DNA of 64,000 nt from Cannabis sativa. Its lineage: Eukaryota > Streptophyta > Magnoliopsida > Rosales > Cannabaceae. Below are positions 11,826 to 21,487 of this stretch, one piece after another. Position numbers and translations under genes: made by a program. The DNA lies in the NCBI RefSeq assembly GCF_029168945.1, contig NC_083602.1, forward strand, positions 49,847,442-49,911,441, written 5' to 3'. The number at the start of each line of letters is the position of its first letter. The stretch's first letter is position 1. The notes below the pieces were generated by a model. The model searched no databases. It saw nothing but the letters and a program-made list of their open reading frames with translations, and was not told the origin of the DNA.

Positions 11826-12948
11826 TTGTAAAGCCCGCTTAGTTAATTTGGAAATTAGCAGTTATTTATGTTAATCAGGAAATTATTTATAGCCATTTAA
11901 ATAATTTATTATTGATATTTATGGAATTCAGATATGCATAATTATGTCATCAGCAGTTTTTATATTTCGCATTTCCGGTGTCCGGTATTTTGGAACGCGG
12001 CGTTTGGCTCAGTAGAAATCACAACTTAGTATGTTAGTATTTTGGGGACGGGTTTTAGACATTGGGAATGTCGGGAATGGCCGGGAATTTAGAATGTCCC
12101 AAAAATACCCCTTTAGTGTGATTTATGTGATTTTATGGTGGAGGGGCAAAATGGTCTTTTTGCCCCATTAGTGTTTTGTCTTATGTGTTTTATTAAATGG
12201 AAAATAAATGATAATTGTTTATTTTAATGGCTGAAATAAAAATGGTTTAAGTGGCTATTCTTTCACTTTTCTCTCATTTCACACTTAGTCAAATTAGAAA
12301 GGAAAATTTCAAAAAACTCACACACACAACTCTCTCTTTTTTTCGGCCAAGCTTTGAGCAGCAAGGAGGGGATATTTCTCCTTTGATTTTGGCTGGTTTT
12401 TCATCATCTTTTAAGGTCCATTGCAAGCTAGGTTGGTTCATGTCTCTCCTCCTTTAATTTCTTGAAAAATTATGTGAAAAATGATGATGCATGCATGAGT
12501 TTTTAGTATTTGTTGCTGCTGTGATTTTGTTATTTTTCTAGGGTTCAAAGCATGATTATTTTGATGATGATTGAGTTGTTTGAATGCTTGTTAGTTAGGT
12601 TGTTCAAGCTTTTAGTTTTTATGTGAAAAAGTATGAATTTTAGAAGGAAAATGTTGTGATTATGTACAGTGATGTTGCTGTTGTTTCTATGAGTTTGCAG
12701 AGGTATTTTTATGCCTAGTTTAGTAGAATTAAGCTTGTGGATTGCTTGTTTATGTGGTTTTGCTCAAGCTTGAGTTTGGAACTCAAAGCTTGAGCTCCAA
12801 TGGCAAAATTTGTGTATGTGGTTTCTGGGTAGGTTTGATGCCTTGGAATTGTTATTTGGGGCATATAGAGCATGTGTCCGGGAAAGTTTGGGATCAATTG
12901 GGGTTAAATTGGTCGAGTTATGAGATTTTATGGTTGCTGCCTGCGAGG

Positions 12949-13040
12949 AACCGGAATTCCGGTTGAGCATCCGGAATTCCGGATGGGGGTTCAGAATTTC
13001 CCAGAACCGGAATTCCGGTTGGGCAACCGGTCTGCCGGTT
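12949..13040. repeat. Palindrome cluster in Tekay LTR
   Basis: Three perfect palindromes built on CCGGAATTCCGG: AACCGGAATTCCGGTT twice (12949-12964 and 13005-13020) and an 18-base CAT..ATG version (12968-12985). A 6-bp stem with a 4-base loop (AACCGG/CCGGTT, 13025-13040) follows. The same cluster is intact in the minus-strand copies (17286-17380 and 62150-62245) but is broken in the 5' LTR at 5738-5815. Confidence 0.9.
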
Positions 13041-13576
13041 GGGGATTTTTCAGAACCCTAGTTTTCCTCGTTTTTGGGTTTTTAGGGGTATTGCCATGCT
13101 TTTTATCGATAGGGAAACTTTTAGTTTCGAGTTTTAGTCCCCGGGAAGTGATTTAGCGTGTCACTTATAGCGTTGTGATTTTTATGGTTTAGGAGCCAGT
13201 AATCCGCCGTTCAGCTTCAGTTCCAGTCAGGTTGACCGGCACACCTGAAATCGGAATCCAGGTAAGATTAGTATAACAGTATGCATATGTAGATTACATG
13301 TTTAGCGTGCATGTAGGAAGCCTGTTAGATTACATTAGATATGTATTTAGGCTTCGAACCACCCAACCCTGTCACGTCGGTACAGGCTGGAGTATGACCA
13401 GCAGCCGGAGTATGACCGGTTCGACCGATCAGGCTGACACTGGTTGGTGGTTCAGTGCTATTGACCTATCCCGTCGGTACGAGTGGAGTATGACCAGCAG
13501 CCGGAGTATGACCGGTTCGACCGATCAGGAGGATACTTGTCAATAGTACCGTCCCCTGAACGTTCAAAACTCAGTA

Positions 13577-13653
13577 CCATGTTGGACATGGCAGTAGTGC
13601 TCAGTACCATGTTGGACATGGCAGTAGCGGGACTCAGTATCGTGTTGGACACG
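13577..13653. repeat. Three tandem hairpin units in Tekay LTR
   Basis: Units 30-34 bp apart each hold a short stem with the loop TGG. CCATGT/ACATGG occurs at 13577-13591 and 13607-13621, and the variant CGTGT/ACACG at 13641-13653. The third unit differs in both arms in a compensating way, so pairing is kept. Equivalent units are at 6358-6435 and, in reverse, about 16677-16750 and 61470-61545. Confidence 0.8.
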
Positions 13654-14070
13654 GCAGTCAGTTTTATGTATGTTATTAGTATGCTTTTCTTACTGAGTCT
13701 GTCGACTCACAGTTTATGTTCTTGTGTAGGTAAAGGCAAGGCTGTAGCTGATGGACCGTGACCGAGCATATGAGATTGTACATGTCGGGGCGGTTAGGCC
13801 TGGAGCGTACGATCCTCGGGACAGCAGGGCTGAGATTTTTGTAACTGTCGTTAGACGACTTTCATTTTGATGTAAAAGTTAAACAGTTAAAACGTTTGTA
13901 AATATTTTTATAAATCGGGATCCCGAGACTTTTGGAAAATGGTTTATAAGTTTAATGAAAAAGCAAAATTTTAATTAATCACGTTTTTCCATAAACCTCG
14001 TTGATTAGCAACGAGCTGCACAGTACGTTTAAAAATCACGTAATTCGCCTAATATAGTTAGGGTGTTACA

Positions 14071-14075
14071 TCCTT
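14071..14075 (+). repeat. Target-site duplication of Tekay element (right)
   Basis: TCCTT, identical to 4614-4618. Confidence 0.95.
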
Positions 14076-14449
14076 CAAGCTGTTATACTTAGTTAGTATG
14101 ATATATATATTATACGCTAAGTGCTCTGACAGGCAGTACGTCTCGTCACTGCTTCTCTATGTATCGCGAGGTATATGCCTCGCTATGCATTACCGGTACC
14201 CTTTTCATGAATGTGCCTTCTGACGCAAAATAGTTTCTCGTTAATACACGAATCGATAGTTCGTACATCCTTGCCTCGCTGAAGATTGTGCAGTCTACAA
14301 GTTATAAATATACTCTATTGATTCTACATTTAATGAGTTATTCCATTTAATATTCTTTTAATATAATGGCCATTATATTTGTTGATTTGTATTCCTCAAG
14401 GTTGACACGTGTCATCCTCTGAAGTGCCAGCCGAATTTTGGGTATAACA
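14071..14449 (-). repeat. Gypsy-like LTR, U3 part (split by Tekay element)
   Basis: Right half of the LTR interrupted by the Tekay insertion. On the minus strand it starts TGTTATACCC at 14449 and holds a GACACGTGTC palindrome typical of LTR U3 regions. No coding potential was seen. Confidence 0.4.
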
Positions 14450-14948
14450 AAACTATGCATAAATCTAACAAATATATTTCTATTATTAGTTTTTTGACTC
14501 AATTTACATATCTAAAAAATATATTTTTATTATTATTTTATCTTTAAATAATAACAATAAGTTTTGAATATTATTATATTTATTTTACATAGCACTTAAA
14601 TAAAATATTTTTTTAATAAAAATGATATTTTTTATTGAATTATATCCACACACAAAAAAAAAATATCAATTATACAACTAAAAATATACATAAACAAAAT
14701 AAGAATATAACTAAATATACATGTATTCTATGTAATTAAGATTATGGTCAAACAACATCCAATCTGCACTAAATGTAGATTTCATATTTTAGATCCAATC
14801 AAATCCGCATAGCAGTTTAAATCTAATCCAATCTAATCTGTAATAGTGAGGATTAGATCGATTATTTTAGTGTGAATTACATTTTACTATTTCATTAAAA
14901 CTTTAAGATGAAGAAAAAAAAAACCAACAGTAACATAACTAAAGTTTA
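14450..14948. other. AT-rich non-coding stretch
   Basis: No gene or clear repeat boundary seen. Long A and T runs are present, and a patch of near-repeats of AATCCAATCTAATC lies around 14755-14870, which suggests an old MITE. Confidence 0.5.
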
Positions 14949-15394
14949 GGTAGCGTTTGGTAACCTTTTATTTTTAAATATTTTAATCACAAAATTAAAA
15001 GTAAAATTTGTGTTTTCAAAAATAAAAATGTGTTCTATAAACACTTTTGATTTTTAATTTTAAACATAGAAAACAAAAGTGTGTTCTATAATTTTTATTT
15101 TTATTTTTAATTTTATTTAAGTCTGGAACAAGTTCGGGTTTGGGACTGTGGTCCGAGTTTGGGATTGGGGCCGGGGCTAGGGGTCCCAAGGTCCAGATTA
15201 AGGTCGGAGTCTAAAATATTGATTAAGAAAAAAAATTTGTTTACAAAAATTTTAAAAGTGATTTTTTATTCTTTTCAAAATTTTAAAATATTTGATTCTC
15301 AATTTTAGACGTGAAAACAGTTTTATAGAATATTTTCACTTTTCTAATTAAAAAATAAAAAAACTGATTAAAAAAGTGTTACCAAACACACCCA
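14949..15394. mobile_element. MITE-like element with TIRs
   Basis: Left end GGTAGCGTTTGGTAAC and right end (reverse complement) GGGTGTGTTTGGTAACAC form imperfect terminal inverted repeats around about 445 bp of A/T-rich sequence. A GC-rich minisatellite-like patch of TTTGGGA(C/T)TG units lies inside at about 15122-15210. No clear TSD. The ends resemble hAT-type MITEs, but the superfamily is not certain. A partial relative, sharing the TGCGTTCTATAACCAC-type core, continues at about 15395-15530. Confidence 0.5.
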
Positions 15395-15574
15395 ATTTTT
15401 TTTAAAAAAAAATTGATTTTGAAAAAAAATGCGTTCTATAACCACTTTTGTTTTCAAATCTTAAAAATAAAAAATAAAAGCGTGTTTTGTATTTTTTTTA
15501 TTTTTATTTGTTGATTTTATTTAAATTGGTGTTATCTACATTTTTGTAATCATGACACATATATTGTAATCAAG

Positions 15575-15737
15575 AAAGGCTAAGGAGTCATTAGCTGACC
15601 AGTCTCCTAAATTGATGCTCCGAGAAGATAAAGGCACCAACTTCGCGGGAAGAGTTTCCGTAAATGGGAGTTCTCTGACTGCTAGCAACACAGAGAGTAC
15701 TTGTGAGCCAAAGACTCCCTCCGTTCCAGGTTCTTAG
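15575..15737 (+). CDS. Possible last coding exon of an unidentified host gene
   Basis: An open frame (codons from 15576, TAG at 15735-15737) encodes about 54 residues with balanced composition (begins KAKESLADQSPKLM, ends KTPSVPGS). It sits in much higher GC than its surroundings. A candidate splice acceptor, TCAAG, ends at 15574, and an in-frame TAA just upstream (15567) means it would have to be spliced. I do not recognise the family. The upstream exons would have to lie left of the transposon block or outside the window. It could instead be a chance frame or a captured gene fragment. Confidence 0.35.
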
Positions 15738-15957
15738 CAGCAACCGACTTAGCTCAGGAATAGGCATAGGTATTGTGGGCACATATGTATAATGTATATG
15801 CTATTATAAAGTGTGATACAAAATTAAGTGACCAATTATGATATGTGTACCAAAAGGGTATTAAATTGTCATGAAAATAATGTGCAGATACCATAAGTTA
15901 ATTTATAATTTGTTGAGGGGCCAAATTATAAATACCCAAAACTCATTATATAATGCG
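15738..15957. other. Presumed 3' UTR / upstream promoter of the next gene
   Basis: AT-rich non-coding DNA between the possible exon and the TATA box of the gene at 18877. No further motif was identified. Confidence 0.35.
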
Positions 15958-15959
15958 TC

Positions 15960-15967
15960 TATAAATA
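15960..15967 (+). promoter_or_regulatory. TATA box of the host gene at 18877
   Basis: TATAAATA in a GCGTC-TATAAATA-GG context. The MITE at 15993 begins 33 bp downstream, about where transcription would start. Removing the MITE and its nested LTR places the TATA box about 118 bp from the ATG at 18877, a normal plant promoter to 5' UTR distance. Confidence 0.55.
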
Positions 15968-15989
15968 GGTAGTGGTCCCAAAGAAACAC

Positions 15990-15992
15990 TAA
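15990..15992 (+). repeat. Target-site duplication TAA of MITE (left)
   Basis: TAA before GGGG, matched by TAA at 18781-18783 after CCCC. Confidence 0.75.
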
Positions 15993-16247
15993 GGGGTTGT
16001 TTGGTATGCGGTAATGGGAGAAGTGGGAATAGAAATCTTAAAGTTTCCTATGTTTGGTTATGTTTTTAACATTTTAATGTTGGCTAAGTGAAAGTGGCGG
16101 ACTTTAGTTTGACTGGCAAGGAAAATCCAATAAAAATGTGGTTTTCACTTTCCAATGCTATTGGTAAACACAAACTTTTACATTTTAAAATTATTTTTTT
16201 CTAATATATGAATACTAATATATATAAAAATATTTAAAATATGAAGT

Positions 16248-16252
16248 ATTTT
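16248..16252 (+). repeat. Target-site duplication ATTTT of solo LTR (left)
   Basis: ATTTT, identical to 18489-18493 on the other side. Confidence 0.9.
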
Positions 16253-18488
16253 TGTAACACCCTAACTAACTTAGGCGTATTACGTGATTTTCAAACGTAC
16301 TGTGCAGCTCGTTGCTAATCAACGAGGTTTATGGAAAAACGTGATTAATTAAAATTTTGCTTTTTAATTAAACTTATAAACCATATTACAAAAGACTCGG
16401 GATCCCGATTTATAAAATCTTTTACAAAAGTTTTAACTGTTTAACTATTACATAAAATTTAAAAGTCGTCTAACGACCAGTTACAAAATTCAGCCTTGCT
16501 GTCCCGAGGATCGTACGCTCCAGGCCTAACCGCCCCGACATGTACAATCTCATAAGCTCGCTCACGGTCCATCAGCTATAGCCTTGCCTTTACCTACACA
16601 TGAACATAAACTGTGAGTCGACAGACTCAGTAAGAAAAGCATAATAATATCATACATAATTCTAACTGCCGTGTCCAACACGATACTGAGTCCCGCTACT
16701 GCCATGTCCAACATGGTACCGAGCCACTACTTCCATGTCCAACATGGTACTGAGTTTTGAACGTTCATAGGGACGGTACTATTGACAAGTATCCTCCTGA
16801 TCGGTCGAACCGGTCATACTCCGGCTGCTGGTCATACTCCAGCCTGTACCGACGGGATAGGTCAATAGTACGGAACCACCAACCAAATGTCAGCCTGATC
16901 GGTTGATGCGGTAATACTGCGTGTACAGGTCATACTCCAGCCTGTACCGACGTGACAGGGTTGGATGGTTCGAAGCCTATATACATAACTAATGTAATCT
17001 AACAGGCTTCCTACATGCACGCTAAACATGTAATCTACATATGCATACTGTTATACTAATCTTACCTGGATTCCGATTTCAGGTTTGCCGGTCAACCTGA
17101 CTGGAACTGAAGCTGAGCGGCGGATTACTGGCTCCTAAACCATAAAAATCACAACGCTATAAGTGACACGCTAAATCACTTCCCGAGGACTAAAACTTGG
17201 AACTAAAAGTTTCCCTATCGATAAAAAGCATGGCAATACCCCTAAAAACATAAAAACGAGGAAACTAGGGTTCTGAAAAATTCCCCAACCGGCAGACCGG
17301 TTGCCCAACCGGAATTCCGGTTCTGGGAATTACTGAATCCTCATCCGGAATTCCGGATGCTCAACCGGAATTCCGGTTCCTCGCAGGCAGCAAACCAAAA
17401 TTTTCATAACTCGACCAATTCAACCCCAAATGGTCCCAAACTTTCCAGACCTGTTCTATACCTTCCCTAGAACATTTCTAAGGCCTCAAACTAACCCAGA
17501 AACCACAGAATCAAAAATCACCATTAAAGCTCAAGCTTTGAGTTCTAAACTCAAACTTGAGCAATTCCCACAAACATGCATTCAAACCTAGTTAATTCTA
17601 CTCAAATATGCATGAAATCACCTCTGAAAACTATTAGAAACTACAGCAGCATCACAATAACAGAATCACTATATTTTCCTCCAAAAATCACATTTTGCAT
17701 AGAAAATTCAAAGCTTTAACAATCTATCCAATATGCTTTCAAAATCACTTAAACAACCCTAATCTAACATGCTTAAACTCAGAACAACAACCAGATTTCA
17801 GCAGCAACAACAACAACTATTCAAGCATGCATTTCATCAATTTTCATAAAAATCTCAAGGAAACTAATTAGAAAAAAGCTAGACAAGAATTACCTTGATT
17901 AGAGACACACTAACTAGCTGAAATTTACTTGAAATTGAAGAGGAAAAATCACCCTTGAAGCTGCCTCAAATGGCCGAAAAGAGAGAGAGAGAGTTTTGAG
18001 AGAGTTTTCTTTGAAAAAAAAGCAATTTTTTCTAAGTTTGTGAAAAATGAAATAAAAGCCATATAATTCCATTTTATTCAGCCAACAATTAAACAATTAC
18101 ACATTTCTTTTTCATTAATAATTTCACTAGAAGACAAAATACTAATGGGGCAAAAAGACCATTTTGCCCCTCCACCATAAAATCACATAAATCATACTAA
18201 AGGGGTATTTTTGGGAAATTCTAAATTCCCGGCCATTCCCGACATTCCCAATGTCTAAAACCCGTCCCCAAATTACTAACATACTAAGTTGTGATTTCTA
18301 CTGAGCCAAACGCCGAGTTCCAAAATACCGGACACCGGAAATGCAAAATATGAAAAACTACTGATGACATAATCATGCATTTCTGAATTCCATAAATAAC
18401 AGTAATAAATTATTTAAATAGCTATAAATAATTCCATAATTAAACATAAACCACCGCTAATTTCCAAATTAACTAAGCGGGCTTTACA
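16253..18488 (-). repeat. Tekay solo LTR
   Basis: 2236-bp LTR in reverse orientation (TGTAACACCC at the left edge, GCTTTACA at the right), homologous end to end with the LTRs at 4619 and 11827. It has a perfect ATTTT duplication on both sides and no internal sequence. It is therefore a solo LTR left by recombination between the two LTRs of a former full element. Confidence 0.93.
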
Positions 18489-18493
18489 ATTTT
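18489..18493 (+). repeat. Target-site duplication ATTTT of solo LTR (right)
   Basis: Matches 16248-16252. Confidence 0.9.
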
Positions 18494-18876
18494 CCTTATT
18501 TTTTTTATTAATTTTATTTTATAAAATATATTATTAATTTGTATATAAATTTACTCTTTATAATTATTTATTATTGTTAAATTTTTTTTATAAAATTATA
18601 TGAAAAATAATAAATAAAAATTATCTTGAACACTTAGAACGAAAAAAAAAAAATTAATTATTAGTATTTTATATATAAAAAAAAATTATTGTAAAAATAA
18701 TTGTCACATTCCATTCCAATGTCAACCAAGCAATGTTAAATTTATTCCCATGAAATGAAACCTGCATACCAAACAGCCCCTAAGGTTTCTGTATTCTCTC
18801 ATTCCTCATCATAGAAAATATTTTCAAAAGATAGTGTATTCTTGGAAGATCATAACTTTCTGTGCAATCTCTAACA

Positions 18877-18886
18877 ATGGCTTCAG
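18877..18886 (+). CDS. Host gene exon 1 (coding part)
   Basis: Ten coding bases, ATGGCTTCAG, in an AACAATGGC start context and followed by the donor GTTAGT. The 5' UTR runs from about 18784 back to the MITE at 18780. Confidence 0.6.
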
Positions 18887-19538
18887 GTTAGTGCTTCCGC
18901 TTACCTTTCATCATCATCTTCTTCTTCTTCTTCTTTAATTTGGTAAATATTCTATAGACTTATGATTTAGGGTTTTCTATAATATAGCACTTTTAGGAAT
19001 ATATTTAGATTTGTGGTATATATATTTATTAAGTATTTTATAAATCCTAACACATATACCACATTTAAGCGTATAATGTCAAATTTTTATCCTAATAACC
19101 TTATGTGTCATCAATTCTTCTAAAAAAATAAAATAAAAATATTTTATTTTCTTCTTTGAGTGTTTTACATTTATTGTTAAAGTATATTATAGTTTTGAAA
19201 TAGTAAAATTCATGGAATTTATATCTCTACGAGTACAAAACATTGAGTCTTGTAAGTTGGAAATGTGTCATTATTATTGACGCGTTATATTATCCACAAC
19301 ATTATCCCATATATTTTCACAATATAGTTTTGTCCAGTACAAAACCTTTTTTTTTTTTTTTTCCAAATCTAATAAAGTACTGTAGTGCTATATCGTTTAA
19401 TTTTGAGGTGTGTGGTGTCTACTGAGTACTGACTCGTCCCAAAAATGAACATTTGCTCTCACCATAGCTTATGGCTAAAGCCAGCTTCTTTCTCTTCTTA
19501 TGGCCCATTATTCTGGGAGAAGAAAGGCCATCCTTCTT

Positions 19539-19569
<31 letters not shown>

Positions 19570-21454
19570 TTTTTCTCTTTCTTGTGGTTATGTTGTTTGT
19601 TCAGTAGACAAAAATGAGTCCCAACAACACTTTGAGGTTGACCAAGATAAGGCCAGGGATGCCCTTAAACAGCTCGACCAACAGCTGCAATCCATCTCCC
19701 AAAAACAACTTCGGTCTCCTAAAATCAAAGGTAACTAATAAGAATTATAAAATTTTATGTAAATGTATTAATATATACATATAATTGGTAACGTAAAAAT
19801 TTTTATTAATAAAGTAAATTTAGGCAATTGTATTATATGCTGATATATTACTAAAAAAATCAGAATCAACAAGATAGAGAAATTATACCGTTTATAAAAA
19901 TAAGAATGAAAATCCTATAGTACTTTCAACTAAAATACAAATTCAAAGTAGCAAAATTACGATAAAGAATTCAACTGCTATATACCACCATCATAATTGG
20001 CATTTGATTATGAAAACACTAAGCATTTAGAACTTTTAGAACTTTTATTGAGGTGACATGGACATGAAAATTGATCTAAATTAATATCGTGAATATTTAA
20101 TTAAGTGAAAAGTTTAGTAAGTTTTAAAAATTTGACATAGTTTTCATTTGGGTGAGATTGAAGACCCATATATACTTAAATATTTGTGGTTTTGCTCTCT
20201 TACTTATTATTGTCATATTATGAGTAGTGATTGAATTAATGTGGGACTAATGTTTATACTCAAAAATTGATTACATCAATTCAATCTCAAAATACATAAA
20301 ACTAAACTTAGAGAAAAGAAGAATCATGAGATTTAAATTTGTTGTAAAAGAAACTGGTATGTTTTAAATTTATACCTAGTACTCAATCAAACTAAGATGC
20401 TTTAGTATTAGTTTTTATAACTAGGGAATGAATTTGTGCGCAATCTTCAATAAAGTTAATTAATTTTTATCTAAGTGATATGTAAAATATATTATATTAT
20501 TTTTAATATATAATAGTTAAGATATATAAATTTAACTAATATTAATATTTTAATAATTAATCTATTTTTGACATAATGTCCATTAATTCTATTAATTTAT
20601 AGTCATAAAGGAGATATCACCTCATGTGATGTAATAAAATAATTAACTTATTATAATATGGATATGTATTATGTTGGTTGTTTTTATAAAATAGTTAATG
20701 TTATGTTTCCACCATTTAATATTTTTGGAAAAATATAAATTTTATCAAATAAGTTATTATTCTATGTTATTCTTGTAAATGTATACTTATATTTTTTTAT
20801 ATGCTTGACTAGTATTATATATCAAAATATACACATGTATATATTATTTTTGATGAAAAATATATATAAATATATACTTAGATTCAAAACAATGAAACAA
20901 AATATTTAAAAGATACGTATTTCAGATCTTTTTATAGTATTTTAATTTTATTGTTTTAATATTATAAAATGTATATAATTACTACATTATCAATACTTTT
21001 ATTGTTGAGTTGTTTTTTTTTCTTAAGATATATAACATACAAGACAACTTAGTATAGAAATACTAATTATAACTATAAGTATATTTTTTTTCTTTCTTAA
21101 ATGCCAACATAATGACATTTGATTTTGTTTGTTATATATTTTTTTATAATTAAAAAATAAAAATAACTACAAATTAAATAATATAAATTGTTAAAAATAG
21201 AATAAAGTTTAACTTATTTTAGATGTTAATTATAGTCAAACTATATAATAGTCCATATCTAAAAAATTATTATATTATCTAAATTTTATTTTCTTACACT
21301 TTTTTATATTAAAATTAAGATAATTATTTGATTACTATATGGATTATTTTAGAATTATTTGATATTAGTGCATGTTGTAGTTAATAAATACATTGTTAAA
21401 TGATATTCAAAATCAATAAGTAATATTAAGAGTATGCTATTATAATAATAATTA

Positions 21455-21487
<33 letters not shown>

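Larger units (their letters stand above)
4619..14070 (+). mobile_element. Complete Ty3/gypsy chromovirus (Tekay-type) retrotransposon
   Basis: Full-length LTR retrotransposon of 9452 bp. It has a 5' LTR (4619-6853), a tRNA-iMet primer site (6857-6868), one gag-pol frame (7137-11825), a polypurine tract (11813-11822), a 3' LTR (11827-14070) and a perfect 5-bp TSD. The domain order Gag, protease, RT, RNase H, integrase and C-terminal chromodomain-like region, together with LTRs over 2 kb, fits the plant Tekay (Del) chromovirus lineage. The open frame and the near-identity of the LTRs outside one variable block argue for a recent insertion. It inserted into an older LTR (3990-14449). Related copies are the solo LTR at 16253-18488 and the partial element from 61049. 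Confidence 0.95.
11827..14070 (+). repeat. Tekay 3' LTR
   Basis: 2244 bp, TGTAAAGCCC to GGTGTTACA. It carries three perfect CCGGAATTCCGG-centred palindromes (12949-12964, 12968-12985, 13005-13020). It also has a two-copy repeat of about 106 bp (about 13375-13530) and three tandem hairpin units (13577-13653). Confidence 0.95.
15993..18780. mobile_element. Tourist-like (PIF/Harbinger-type) MITE, interrupted by solo LTR
   Basis: Terminal inverted repeats GGGGTTGTTTGGTATGC (15993-16009) and its near-perfect reverse complement at 18764-18780, flanked by a TAA duplication. A GG-rich terminus with a 3-bp TAA/TTA duplication is characteristic of Tourist/PIF-Harbinger MITEs. Without the LTR at 16253-18488 and one TSD copy, the element is about 547 bp and non-coding. 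It lies between the TATA box and start codon of the host gene at 18877. Confidence 0.75.

Noticed and set aside
12251..13761. Short frames in the Tekay LTRs (also 5043-6544 and reverse copies)
   Set aside because: They shift or break between near-identical LTR copies and have no protein features, so the LTR is non-coding.
14097..14117. Possible tRNA or small RNA gene near the ATATAT run after the Tekay element
   Set aside because: No cloverleaf arms or A/B boxes could be found around it.
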